Assembly (NCBI RefSeq): GCF_018873765.1
Contig: NC_057918.1
Coordinates: 13,276,862 to 13,340,861, forward strand
DNA length: 64,000 bases
Reading direction: 5' to 3'
From: Telopea speciosissima
Lineage: Eukaryota > Streptophyta > Magnoliopsida > Proteales > Proteaceae
Below are positions 32,641-44,218 of the stretch, piece after piece. The notes under the pieces are model-generated. The model worked only from the letters and a program-made list of their open reading frames with translations. It was not told where the DNA came from and searched no databases. The translations under genes and the position numbers were made by a program. Numbering within the stretch: the first letter of the stretch is position 1; each line of letters opens with the position of its first letter.

Positions 32641-35430
32641 GTTCTGAAGATTGTATCTCGGATTGAAGGCTAGGGCTTGCTTTTACCCTGTTTCTCTCAC
32701 GCTTAAGAGAGAATTCTCCACAGAGGAAGAAGCGTAAAGCAGGTCGCTACGAAGATTTGAGATTGGAAATCAACAGAGATCTTATTGCTTTAAGACTCAA
32801 GAGTTTCAACCTCCCTTGGCAGAGAACTGTAAAGGTTCGTTCGATTTATTTCTTTTACTCTCCATTGTTGTCCTTTCAAGTCTCCTCCATTATTTTTGTT
32901 ATTATGGCATACCTTATTTCTTCAATCTCCAATATCTCTTTCTCTCTCTCTCTCTCTATCCTTCAACTGATCGTCTGTTTTCTGGAAAATCGGTTGCCGG
33001 AATCCGACGTGAGTCTGCTACATTTAGTTTCTCTTTTGTAATTTCTTCTGTGTTTTTTTTATTTTGGTTGGTGGACTGCACTTTCCGTTATTTATTTATT
33101 TTTTTTTTTTTACTCTCAACGCTGTGTATTGGAGAAGCGGCTATGTTTCTGCTTGTTTGTTCTTTACTTTTTTGTGTTGAGATAGATTCATATCTTGTTG
33201 TTTGCCTTGCTCTTTAATCCTTACTATTTTCCCTACTCTTTTTTCTTTGAAACATTGATGCCTTTTTCTTTTTTAGGAATGTTGTATCTTTGTTCTGCTT
33301 TGTCTTTGAGAATCTATTAGCCTGATGGGTATGACACTATAACCACTGAAATATCTGAGAGGTATTTTTGAGTGCCATTAGTGATGTATCTTTCATGCCA
33401 GATTCTTCTGAGTTGCTTTACCTTTTAGTTAAATTCACATAATACCAATTAGGAATCAAGAAACAGAGACTGCCATAGATTTGGAGTAAATGATGCCTTT
33501 CATCAAGGGAGTAATCTCATTGCCATTGTCTATCCTCTTCTCTCTTAAAACAGAACACCTTGAAGCCAAACTCTCTACAGCCATGTATTTCAATCCCCCA
33601 TTCTTCCTCTACATGTATGAGACAGCATTTAAAAACAGCTCACACCATGATGAGATGTTACTTTCTATTTTCTTTATTGCCAGCTTTAGGATTGCTTCTG
33701 ATAGGCCCCCAGGCCCACATGCCTTTCAATTAAGCTTTTCTTAAAGCATAAACAATACACAAAGATTTGAGCAGCTAAGCCTTCTAATATATCAGACCCT
33801 TTTGGGTTTTTTGTCATTCCTTAAGAAGGCAGCTTCTTCCCTAATACTATGGTCAGTAAGTGAAAAAAATCCAAAACCCTATATGACATCTAACAGGTCA
33901 GAGAAAAAATTCAATAGTAAGGGAGCCGAGTACTAAAATGCTTCGCTTGATCATGGACCGTGGATGCAAGAATAAACATTAACCGAACGGTGCTGATGTA
34001 AGTCAACAAAATATGGCATTGCTGTTCTATCATTTCTCTTACTAGGTTTTGCTCAAAACATAAGATATTGATGTAAAGGCCATAACATTTTCTATCAAAG
34101 GAAGTAGAAAGAAGAATAAAGGAAATCCTATTCTCTTTCTCTTATCTAATTCAGGAACTGAGTACTAAGTAGACCTTCTTTCATATGGAAGGTCCCAAAC
34201 AAAGTTAAGTAGTCTCTAACCCACAAGGTGTAGTGGGAAGGGGGCCATCCTCTCATGGTTTCAATTACATTACCACCTGCTTTCATTATGGCATTGTTGC
34301 TTTAATCAATTTCAGAAAAAAAATTAACTTTCTGGTGGCTTTGCATTTTTGAGTGCCATCAGTGATGTATCTTTCATGCTGAGATTATGGTCAAAACACT
34401 TCCATAGATTACATGACTTGAAAAGAAACAAGAGGGAGAAAATCATGTTTCTCAGGGCCAAGCCGTTTGTTTCTGTCAAGAGTCATTTTTATCTCTGTTA
34501 TCTACTTTAAATTCTTGAGCTTCAAGAAAGAGTTTTACTTTTCACTATGACAGGCTTTTGGTTTAAGAAGAATGTCATTATGAGCCTGCACGGTACTCTT
34601 CTCTACTGGGCATTTCTGGACTTGAGAGAACAGAAGTGCTTCTAAAAGAGTGGGAAGAACTTGGGAGTTTTCCTGAAACTCAGCTTTATCGGCTTGGATG
34701 TCAAGTTGAGGACTAAGTCTGTTCTCTCATTAAGATGATGATGACTAACCAGGTCCATGTTGTTGGAGAAACCTATGGGTATATTTATTCTCCCATCTTC
34801 CATACTGTCTGAACCTTTTCTGTACAGTTTTTTTTTTCACTCTAGGCATTATCAAATAAGATTAATAACAGTTATTTCACTGTTGCAGTTCAGAATAGTT
34901 GGAAGTGCTGCTTTCGCTGGAAGTCATATATGGATTCATCGAGAAAACGGCATGGGGGAAGGTCATCCATATGAGGTACTGCTGGAACTAGTTCTGCTCT
35001 TGACATGTCAAATTAGGAGTGTAACTTCTTATGAATCATCCGATGTTAATAAAATGCTATTGTTCTCTAGAATAAAAGTTGCTACTTCACTTGTTGGTTG
35101 AAACATTGAAAATGGAAATTTGTGAAATAAGCTGGATTTGTTATTCCCTTTCAACGCCTTATGGCTGTCAGAATCCCTCTACTTCTTTTCTGGTTGGTAT
35201 ATATTTAGTATAGGAACTTGAGGGTTGGTTACAATGTTATGCATATTTGAGGAATTGATTGATTTCCATGCTGATTGATCTTCTTCTTATTTAATGATTT
35301 TTTTTCAAAGATCAGGAGTGGGTGGGTCATGTCTGGATTTGAAAACAATTTTTGTGGGGCTTATTCTCATTTTGATGCTTTCAGGTTATGGCTGAGGTGA
35401 ACCACCAATTTTCAGCTGGCATGCAGGTCC
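32640..35430 (+). CDS. Unrecognised multi-exon gene or remnant (partial exon set)
   Basis: Three segments fit together as phase-0 exons. One is at about 32724-32835 (RKKRKAGRYEDLRLEI ... NLPWQRTVK, donor AAG|GTTCG). One is at 34890-34976 (acceptor GCAG, FRIVGSAAFAGSHIWIHREN ... GHPYE, donor GAG|GTACTG). One is at 35392-35433 (acceptor TCAG, VMAEVNHQFSAGMQ, weak donor). A fourth open stretch near 34574-34724 (YSSLLGISGLERTEVLLKEW ...) looks protein-like but ends in a stop. I do not recognise the family. No start codon is in frame before the first segment, and no C-terminal exons were found, so the gene could be truncated or use exons I missed. Borders are approximate. Confidence 0.35.
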
Positions 35431-35434
35431 CCCC

Positions 35435-36670
35435 CTCTCTCTCTCTCTATCTATGGTGCGATGCATTGGCTAGTTCAAGTATAAAAGCTGCCATGCAAGA
35501 GGTTTGAGTGGTGACATTTTTCAATTTTATTTTTGATTCCATTAAAATCTTCCGATCTTCAATTTCTTGTTTCAAGTATATTTCCCTTTTGAGGCAGTAT
35601 ATTCTACTTTCTTATCATGTTTCATCTCTAGAATTACAACAAATGAGACATTTTAGGCCTACCTTAAAACTTGTTTCAACAGAAAAAATATGGAGAAAAT
35701 GGTGGTAAAAATGTATGTATTTGTATTGAAAATATACATCTACCTCCTCTATTGTCCCAGAACTAGTATCCCTTTCTCTTGAAACAATAGGGTGCTTGTA
35801 CACAGTTCCATAGCTGCCCTGCCCAAGTTTTGTTGGATGTGTCAAAATTCTTGGTTTCTGAAATTGAGCTTGGACTGAGAAATGGTAGCAGAAAATCCTG
35901 CTCCATAGAAGTTAGAACATTAATTAGTCCCTCCCTGGAACTCAAGTACTGTATTGATGTCCAATTTTCATTGTGTATCTGAGTGTTCTTCATGTTGGTG
36001 CTCTTATTGTTGTTGTTCCTGTCTTTCATTTCCTTATTATTGGGTTTCTGCCTATTTTCTGTTTCTAGAAATGAAGGTTTTGAAAGTATTAAAACAATTT
36101 TTTTGCGTTGTAACTTAGAATTTCAAATGTCCCAATCAAAAGCCAAACTGACACTCGATGTGTTAAACTAATTAGGTTTAGATTTTAGACAAGATTGGGC
36201 TGCTTTTAGCATTATAACATACATGTTTTTGTTCAGTCTTCTGCATGTGTCTCTTATGGCAAAACTCTTAAAATAATAACAATAATTTGTTTTTGTCCTT
36301 AAAGTGCTATATACTGTGACTGAAACAGCATTTACACCAATTCATCATCTTCTCCATAATGCCTCATCGTTATAAAATATTCTATATCTGAATCCTTGTG
36401 GTGACTAATCAGCTTCAGTTTCTAATACTGAACACTTGAACCACTTTCTGTTTACAAGTGAAATGGTTTATGTTTATGGGTAATGCAAAGTTTTTGTCTT
36501 TGCATCCATTCTTTTCTGTATCAGTTTGCAACCCATTGGATGAGCCCCCAAAATCATACTGGTTGGACCAATCAACTTTATGTTGAAGGACTTTTTTTTG
36601 TTGTCGTACTACTAGCATCTCAATGGGGTCGTTGGGGTTATCTCCAGGTTTTAAAGGGTTGTTGCAGGGT
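35435..36670. other. Region without a supported gene
   Basis: AT-rich DNA. On the minus strand near 35800 a single glycine-loop-like motif (LGQGSYGTVY) occurs, but nothing around it supports a kinase gene. Confidence 0.35.
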
Positions 36671-36676
36671 TGCTGT

Positions 36677-36680
<4 letters not shown>

Positions 36681-36731
<51 letters not shown>
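36681..36731. repeat. Compound (GT)n(GA)n microsatellite
   Basis: About 13 GT units followed directly by about 12 GA units. Confidence 0.9.
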
Positions 36732-36732
<1 letters not shown>

Positions 36733-36787
36733 TCGATCTAGAAAATGGTGCGAAAACACAGGATAGTCATGGTTTATGAAGGTAGGT

Positions 36788-36860
36788 GAGTCTTTAGCTC
36801 AAAAAGGAAGAGCACCTGGGTTTGTTCCTAGGAGATGATGGTTCGAGTCCATCAAGACTC
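36788..36860 (+). tRNA. tRNA-like sequence, copy 1 (identity unassigned)
   Basis: 73 nt fold as a cloverleaf. The acceptor GAGTCTT pairs perfectly with AAGACTC. The D arm is GCTC...GAGC. The anticodon stem CCTGG pairs with CTAGG (one G-T) around an 8-base loop, and the T arm GATGG-TTCGAGT-CCATC is perfect. The B box GGTTCGAGTCC is consensus. The anticodon loop has one base too many, so I assign no amino acid, and no T-run terminator follows. It may be a pseudo-tRNA or a tRNA-derived head of a mobile element. An inverted copy lies at 37976-38048. Confidence 0.4.
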
Positions 36861-37975
36861 TAATGTATTCATCAGTAGGTTCCTTATTAATGTCTGTATT
36901 CATCAGTAGGTTCTCTTCAATGCCTGTGGTGAACCACACAAGGCTCAGGTTATTTGAATTGCTTCAGAGGTTTACAACCACAGATCATTTACAGCAAAAG
37001 ATGTATGACCCAATGCCTAGTTGATTCTCAATATGGTTTCTTGTATAAATCAGTTAATTCTAGCTATGTTCATTTTAATTTGTGTACTCAAATAAATAAA
37101 ACTAGTTGAGAAATATTTTAAAATAGATTGAATAAACTATACAGAGATGTCTGTTTCTTGAGTTATCGTAAACACTGTGCCGGACAGTTCAAGTTGTTGT
37201 TGTACCAGGAACAAACATCACTGTTGTTGTTGGATCTGATCCTTGATGAATTGTAATTTGAATATCAACATGATACTGCTATCTTGGATAAGTAGATTTT
37301 GTTATGATGCTCCCCTAGTCCCCACAGTGAAATAGAATGGGCATCAGTTTATGACACATACATAGCTATTCACTTGGTGGCCATGCTCATGAATCAATAG
37401 AATGGGGCTGCAGCAACAGTAGCAGGGGAAGGACTTCAAACACAAAATGCTGCAGCATTGTCCAGAGGCTCAATTGGGGCTACAACAGCAGCAGGGGAAG
37501 GACTACAAACACAAAATGATATCCAAAGAAATTTATAAAATGAAGTAGTCTTCCCAAAGGATTAAGAACAAGTCTCATTTATGATATCCAAAGAAATTTA
37601 TAAAAACTGCATTACTAATTCAATAATGTAATAACTCCCCTCAATAAAATTAACATGACTGATCATACAAGGAAGCAACTAGTTCAAATGATGAAAGGCC
37701 AAGAAACTAAAAAACAAACTAGATTGAATCAATTCAAGATGAAAAATCCCCCCCTCTTAGTTTCAATTTTTTTGGTCAATCTCTTTCAACCTATGTACAA
37801 ATAACAGGGCTAACATTAGATGAAATAAAATCGATGAAAAACACAGTAAAACCAATCTATCATACACATTGAAATGGAAACTAAATGTTCACTGTCCAGA
37901 AATAAATGAACTGTCAAATATCATCCAAAAGAAGAAACTACTAAACTCTTAAATTCCAAATGGAAAAGACTATAC
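36861..37975. other. DNA between the two tRNA-like copies
   Basis: No gene. It has a direct repeat of about 45 bp (near 37404 and 37477, sharing GGGGAAGGACT and CAAACACAAAATG) and a second one of about 25 bp (ATGATATCCAAAGAAATTTATAAAA at about 37518 and 37579). Together with the inverted ends this could be the interior of one mobile element of about 1.3 kb. Confidence 0.35.
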
Positions 37976-38048
37976 GAGTCCTGATGGGTTCGAACCATCA
38001 TCTCCTGGAAACAAACCCAGGTGCTCTTCCTTTTTGAGCTAAAGACTC
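37976..38048 (-). tRNA. tRNA-like sequence, copy 2, inverted
   Basis: The minus strand reads GAGTCTT ... GGACTC. The anticodon stem CCTGG/CCAGG is perfect around GTTTGTTT, and the T arm GATGG-TTCGAAC-CCATC is perfect. A TTTT that could end Pol III transcription lies about 8 nt after the acceptor stem. Similarity to copy 1 extends about 20 bp upstream (TTTATG(A/G)AGGTAGGTGA) and stops at the 3' end. The 8-base anticodon loop again prevents an identity call. Confidence 0.4.
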
Positions 38049-38693
38049 ACCTACCTCCATAAACTATGTTAGTTAAGGTCTAATAAAAATTTAATGAATC
38101 ACACAACATGGAATGATGTAAAGAACAAATAGAGGAAAAAACAATTCAAAAATATACATTGATCGCGCAGGCCACAGTTTGGTTCAATCTTACAAAAATG
38201 TTAACTTATTAGATGCCTTGTAGACAAGCAAGGATAGTTTACCCTATGTTTGCAGTTTGCACTCCTTGTGTGTACTAGCATGAAAATGAATCCATGTTGA
38301 ATCTTAACTCACAACTCGAACTGGGTATCCTTTCTTACAGCTTACACGAAGAGCCTCATTCATAAATGTGAACTCCTAAAATCAACTTGGTTATGTTGCT
38401 CACTCTTTGAACAAAATATGCAGATAAGGAGACAGACTCAAGCAATTAATATGAACAATGATGCCTGAGACAGTGAGCCAAATGGTCCATGAAGAATTCA
38501 GTGAAATTGCATGTTTCCCACAGATGAAAGAAGAGACAGGCTTCTCAATTTTAACTAGGAAATAATTCTGTTTTAACTAGGAAAAATATAGCAAAGGCTA
38601 AGAAAATCAATCCTCTTTTTGCTATGTCACAAGATTATGGATTAATCTCTGAGATAATGGAGGAGATGAAGATCTTAAACACATGAAGACTCA

Positions 38694-38810
38694 GGCTGTG
38701 TTTGGTATGCATTCTTGGAATGCATTCCAGGTAGATTTCGCATTCTCGGACGATAAAAACTTACGAAATCGCCCCGAAATGCATTCCAAGAATGCATACC
38801 AAACACACCC
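38694..38810. mobile_element. Hairpin MITE, 117 bp
   Basis: GG(C/G)TGTGTTTGGTATGC and the following arm to AATGCATT are mirrored almost perfectly at 38779-38810, giving arms of more than 30 bp around about 50 bp. The GTGTTTGGT termini are common among plant MITEs. No clear target duplication was found. Confidence 0.65.
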
Positions 38811-40211
38811 TCGGTGTCCCCCAGAAAAATACCAGTAGAGAAATACCATGAATGCAAAATCCTATTGTTACATTGTAGGTGCAGAAAAGCATTTCCTAAT
38901 CCATTGTCATTCTTCACACATCATTTCCTAAGCCAAAGTCGATTCACTTTCTGGTTCTTATCTGCATTGTAAAGAAGGCAATAGGAATCATTCATGAATC
39001 CTCTCTGGTAATTACATAGCCACTACAAAGACATTGCAACCTCAAAGGATTCACATGGATTGGAGTGTAGTGCTACCCAGCATGGGGAGTCCAAATTTGA
39101 GAGAAAAGAAATAACTAAAGGCAGGTCGTCCTTCCCCAGTTTTGGTGTTTTCTACCCGTCTTTCTCATTTGCTATTTAAGGCTCTTCAACAAACGTCTTC
39201 CTCATCAGAGTACTAAGAAACCATCACACGTACAGAGAGAGAGAGAGAGAGAGTGAGAGATGCAAATTGGTTCCACCAACGATTTAGGGCAAATGGTTCC
39301 ACCAACAAACATTAATCAACAAAAAGCATTTGGGGTTTGAAATACTTACATTGAGAAGAGGATGGAAGAAGATGAGAGGGGCAAATGGTTCCACCAACGA
39401 TCCTCGGCTTCCGATTTGTGCGAACAACAGAGGTTGCAGAGGAGATGAAGCAGAGGAGAGGAAGAAGACAGGAGCCTTCACGGTTCCATTGCAGTGAGGA
39501 GATGAAGAAGAGGAATGGAAGGAAATTTCTCACTGTTCACTGTTCCCTCGGTGCTGTTCAAGTGTTGTTCAAGGTTCCATGACGGTGAGGAGATGAAGAA
39601 GATGAAACAGAAGTAGGGATTTCTTTTTGTTTTGAAACTTAAAACCTTTCGTTTCTATTTTCTGGTCGGTTTGGGTTTATGGTTGGCTTGCGTTTGCTGT
39701 GCTCATAAACCGGAAATACTACCACTTTTTAGAGGATTTGTAACTTGGACGTTGGATATGGATATTGACAGGTGTCAAGCTCACAGCTACCAGCAGGACG
39801 ATGGCAGGAACCTACTCGGCAGTAGAGGATCTGAATCCACTCTGCTGCCATACTGTGGCATGTTTTTTTTTGGTAGAGACTGGAGCCTGGATTTAAGAAT
39901 CGGTTCACTCGGATTGGGATCGGTTGGTTGTAACTCATTTTCTTTATAATCCATCTCAATTGAACCGAATCATGGGCTAATTCCAGAATTCTACATCGAT
40001 TCGATTTCTGAACCGATTTAGCCTGATTACTATGTGGATATCCCATACCTGCATGAGATCGAGATGCCAAATAATCTGTTTTACAACTCATTGAAAGAGT
40101 AGAATTTAAAACGTTTTCTTATTTTTTGATCAAAATTCAATTCAATAGAAATGATTTCAGTCCACTTCAAATCTAGGAAAAGAAAAAGGGATAATTCTGG
40201 AGAAGTAAAGA

Positions 40212-40290
40212 GACAGAGAGAGAGAGAGACAGAGAGAGAGAGAGAGGGCGGGGGAGAGGGGAGAGGGGAGAGGGGGGAGGGGGGAGGAGG
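40212..40290. repeat. GA/GGGGA low-complexity tract
   Basis: (GA)n with interruptions grading into GGGGAGA repeats, directly upstream of the TATA box of the next gene. Confidence 0.85.
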
Positions 40291-40293
40291 GAA

Positions 40294-40300
40294 TATATAA
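40294..40300 (+). promoter_or_regulatory. TATA box
   Basis: TATATAA, 58 bp upstream of the ATG at 40352 and right after the GA tract. It fits a short-leader plant promoter. Confidence 0.45.
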
Positions 40301-40351
40301 ATCTGTCCTTCGTTCTATTAGTTAGGACGTTATAGGCAAAAAGTTCAAAGG

Positions 40352-41085
40352 ATGGAAGGATATCAGTCTGATTCTAAAATGGAGATGTCTTCCCAAAGTC
40401 TGAAAGGATATCACTCTGACTCCGGCCTTCATGGAGTGAGCAAGAAGATAAGGTCAATGGAAACCAAGAGTAGCGAGGGAGATCCCTTCAAACCCAGGTT
40501 TGACAAAGGAGTGAAGTTTCATGAAGGAGAGACCAAGAAGAAGAAAAGGCCTGCTGAAACTAAGCTCGACAAGGAGAAGCTGCGTCGCAAGATCGAGAAG
40601 TTTAAGTTGATGTTACGAAAGCTGAAAGAAAAAAAAAACAGGAGAAAGGAGGTGTTGTGCTTAAGAAGATCAAAAACGAGGTTAATGTGGAACTGAAGAA
40701 AGGTGTTGTTGCGGTGAAGAAGATCAAAAAAGAGGATACGGTGGAACTGCCACACACGCCTAACAAACCTCTAATCCGGATTGAACGGGGGAGCTCATCC
40801 TTGAAGCCAATTTATGTGCACGATCCGAAGGAACATCCCAAATCTCCTATATTCATTAATCTTTCTGACCTTGAAGATGAAGATAACCTAGTTGGAGGAC
40901 ATGTTGATCCATCGGTTTTCCACCCTTGCTTCTACATGGATGACTGTGGAGGAAGTGAAGCTGCAATTGAAGTTGGAAATGGAGTTGAGATTGAAGATGT
41001 AAATGAAGGTGGGAATGGAGTTGAAATTGAAGATGCAAATGAAGGTGGAAATGAAGATGGCTTTGGAGGAAGTGGATCGGATTAA
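40352..41085 (+). pseudogene. Lysine-rich protein with acidic tail, one frameshift; function unknown
   Basis: The first open part starts at ATG 40352 with a duplicated GYQSDS/GYHSDS motif and continues into a strongly basic coiled-coil-like segment (KLDKEKLRRKIEKFKLM...). It then loses frame in a run of ten A (40629-40638). The second part reads on in another frame from about 40640 with two KKIK(N/K)E...VEL repeats, IYVHDPKEHPKSPIFINLSD, and an acidic tail with two GVEIED(V/A)NEGGN repeats, ending at 41085. One extra A in the run would keep a single frame, so this is either a recent inactivation or a homopolymer sequencing error. A TATA box sits upstream. The basic/acidic make-up suggests a nuclear protein, but no domain is recognised. 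Confidence 0.5.
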
Positions 41086-42064
41086 GCTACTTTTGGTTAT
41101 TTTGGTCTTTTTGTTTTGTAAACCTTATAACTGATGGGTGGTGTTTGGAATCAGATTATCGTTTCGCTTTGTAGTTTTTGTTTTTTTTTTTAGTTGTCCA
41201 ATCTAAGCAGTAACATATTGAACAATGGGTATTTTCTTTTGGCTTTGGGTGAAAATCTTTGTACTTCGCTCGTTTAAGGAGCAACATATTTGAAGTTAAG
41301 GTTTTGCAGTTTTATATGGTTTGACTTGTGATGGTTATCTCTTTTTGCACATCGGCTTATCATCAGCAAATTATTAATCAGTCAAGGGCTCTTCTTGATC
41401 CATCCATTACAGGTTTAAAGGGGAAGTCTGCTTCCACATCTTCGAACCCTTTAGGATTAGTTTATTTCAATGTGATATTCCCAACTGAATAGGGATAGAA
41501 TGAGAAACCGAATAGGGATAGAATTGAGAAACCAATTGAATTTGAATTGTGGTATTTCCTAGGAAATTTCTGAAGACAATAAAATATGCATGGAACTCAC
41601 TGTTACCACTTAATAGCATTGCACAATAGCCTAAAAGAACCGGCCAAGCTTCAATCATGAAGCCAAAAAGTTCTTGAATTTTTTTAACCGATTTCAGAAC
41701 TCTGTTCAAAACTCAGTTGTGAACCCAATCCATCCAGCCTTTTGCTGTTTGTGGAGTGATTTGTAATCTCTTTTCTAGTCCGTAAATGTGTCATCCTTAC
41801 CGTTTGGGTTGGTGCTTAAAGGATATGGGACTTCCATGGAACCACAATTTGGGCAAGTCCAAGAGAAATTAGAAGATACGAAGTGTTCCAATTTATAATT
41901 AGATGATATTCCATCTATCAATCATAATGAATCCAATCCGAGTTAGCATATTATATGATACATAAAACAGAGGATGGTTGTGTCAAAGAGCAATCAATTA
42001 CAAAATATGTTTCTCCATGAAGCTGCAGAAATCCAACTGGGTATTCAATACGGGTAATCAATTT
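41086..42064. other. Intergenic region
   Basis: No gene seen. AT-rich, with a few GAATAGGGATAGAA(T) duplicates near 41487-41525. Confidence 0.35.
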
Positions 42065-43905
42065 ACAGGGTGGGGCTTGTCATTAGGGCATAATCGAGGG
42101 GAGGGGGTAGTCATTTACTCCCAAAAAAAAAAAAAAAAAACCCATGTCATGAGAACCAAACAAAAATTACAGCAATTCCAATTGCCAACTTAAAAAAAAT
42201 TAGTTTAACACATCATGAGTTTTAACTTAAAAAAAACACTTAGATAGCATAATGTGTTTGTCCAGGAACCCTTGCTCCCGAACTTCATGCCATGAACCAG
42301 GGGAGGGGGTGGGGCTTGTCATTAGGGCATAATCAAGGGGAGGGGGGAGTAATTTACTAAAAAAAATACAGCAATTCCAATTGCCAATAACATCTCATGA
42401 GTTAAACTTGAAAAAAAAAAAAATTACAGCAACTACAGAGCATAATGTGTTGTGTTTCTTCATGAACCCTTGGTTCCGACCTTCATGACATGAATCCTCA
42501 TAACAGCAGCCATTGGCAAAGTCATACCCCAAACCCATAGATCTTGTATCCGAAATACTCTCCAGCATATGTATCTCCATTCCTGAGTAACAAAATACTT
42601 AAACAACAGATTCCAATTGCCAATAACATCTCATGAGTTAAACTTGAAAAAAAAAAATTACAGCAACTACAGAGCATAATGTGTTGTGTTTCTTCATGAA
42701 CCCTTGGTTCCGACCTTCATGACATGAATCCTCATAACAGCAGCCATTGGCAAAGTCATACCCCAAACCCATAGATCTTGTATCCGAAATACTCTCCAGC
42801 ATATGTATCTCCATTCCTGAGTAACAAAATACTTAAACAACAGATTGCTTTTAATTAAACTTACAAACAGAAAAATATAATAAAATAACCCAAATGCAGG
42901 ACAGAACCCACCTAATAACAGGGAAAATACAGCAACTACAGAGCATAATGTCATGAGGGCACAATCGAGGGGAGGGGGGAGTAATTTACTCAAAAAAAAA
43001 AAAAGATATATATATTACCATGGCAATTACCAAAAAAAAATAAAATTTACAGCAATTCCAATTGCCATTAATAAAGTTTAACATCTCATGAGTTTAACTT
43101 GAAAAAAAAAACATCCCAAATGGAGGACAGAACCCACCTAATAACAGAAAAAATACAGCAACTACAGAGCATAATGTCATGAGGGCATAATCGAGGGGAG
43201 GGGAGAGTAATTTACTAAAAAAAAAAAGATACATATATTACCATGGCAATTACCAAAAAAAAAAATAATTTACAGCAATTCCTATTGCCATTAATAAAGT
43301 TTAACATCTCATGAGTTTAACTTTAAAAAAAAAACATCCCAAATGGAGGACAGAACCCACCTAATAACAGAAAAAATACAGCAACTACAGAGCATAATGT
43401 CATGAGGGCATAATCAAGGGGAGGGGAGAGTAATTTACTAAAAAAAAAAGATACATATATTACCCTGGCAATTACCAAAAAAAAAAAAAATTTACAGCAA
43501 TTCCAATTGCCATTAATAAAGTTTAACATCTCATGAGTTTAACTTAAAAAAAAAATATATCCCAAATGGAGGACAGAACCCCCCTAATAACAGAAAAAAT
43601 ACAGCAACTACAGAGCATAATGTCATGAGGGCATAATCGAGGGGAGGGGGGAGTAATTTACTAAAAAAAAAAGATACATATATTACCATGGCAATTACCA
43701 AAAACAAAAATTGCAGCAATTCCAATTGCCATTAATAAAAGTTTAACATCTCATGAGTTTAACCAAAAAAAATAAATAAATACAGCAACTAGAGAGCATA
43801 ATGGGTTTCTTCATGAACCCTTGGTTCACCTTCATACCATGAATCATCATAACAGCAGCCATTGGCAAAGTGATACCCCAAACCCATACATCTTGTATCC
43901 GAGTC
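42065..43905. repeat. Tandem array of about 223-236 bp units
   Basis: A block containing GAGGGCATAATCGAGGGG(A), TTACAGCAATTCCAATTGCC, ACATCTCATGAGTTTAAC and ACAGCAACTACAGAGCATAATG recurs throughout. TCATGAGGGC starts units at 42951, 43177, 43400 and 43623 (spacing 226, 223, 223). Another variant carrying a TTCTTCATGAACCCTTGG module has units near 42374 and 42610 (spacing 236). Partial units lie at both ends. Long A runs vary in length between units. There is no coding capacity. The array lies 300 bp beyond the stop codon of the FAR1-like gene. Confidence 0.85.
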
Positions 43906-44218
43906 TACCATATGTACCACCATTAATGAAACAAAAAAATTTATGCTGTACCTTTCTTATGTAAGAAATAAAAAAGACAGAAGTAGATTGACAGTGCAAC
44001 CGGGGTGGGGGTTGGGAGGAGGAAGTAGTAGGAAGAAAGTGACAACACACATGAGATCAAACATACCAGACCAGACCAGAAATCTCTCTCTAATATCTAT
44101 TCTTCATTGCACTGGCCATTGAAATCATTTGCCGATGCTGATACTACCTGAACAAACATAAGGCACAGTCCACATCAATAGTATTGCACTAAAAAGTACT
44201 AACACAAAACCAAATTTC

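Larger units (their letters stand above)
38049..40290. other. Intergenic region
   Basis: No supportable gene. It holds the hairpin MITE at 38694 and GA runs near 39233-39254. A short segment around 39280-39420 has TTCCACCAACGA(T) motifs repeated two to three times. Confidence 0.35.

Noticed and set aside
35763-35850. Minus-strand LGQGSYGTVYK motif resembling a kinase glycine loop
   Set aside because: Only about 11 residues match, with no lysine, catalytic loop or neighbouring kinase exon. Chance or a minute relic.
42694-43725. Similar minus-strand peptides repeated along 42.7-43.7 kb
   Set aside because: They are translations of the tandem array, broken by A runs and without a conserved domain.
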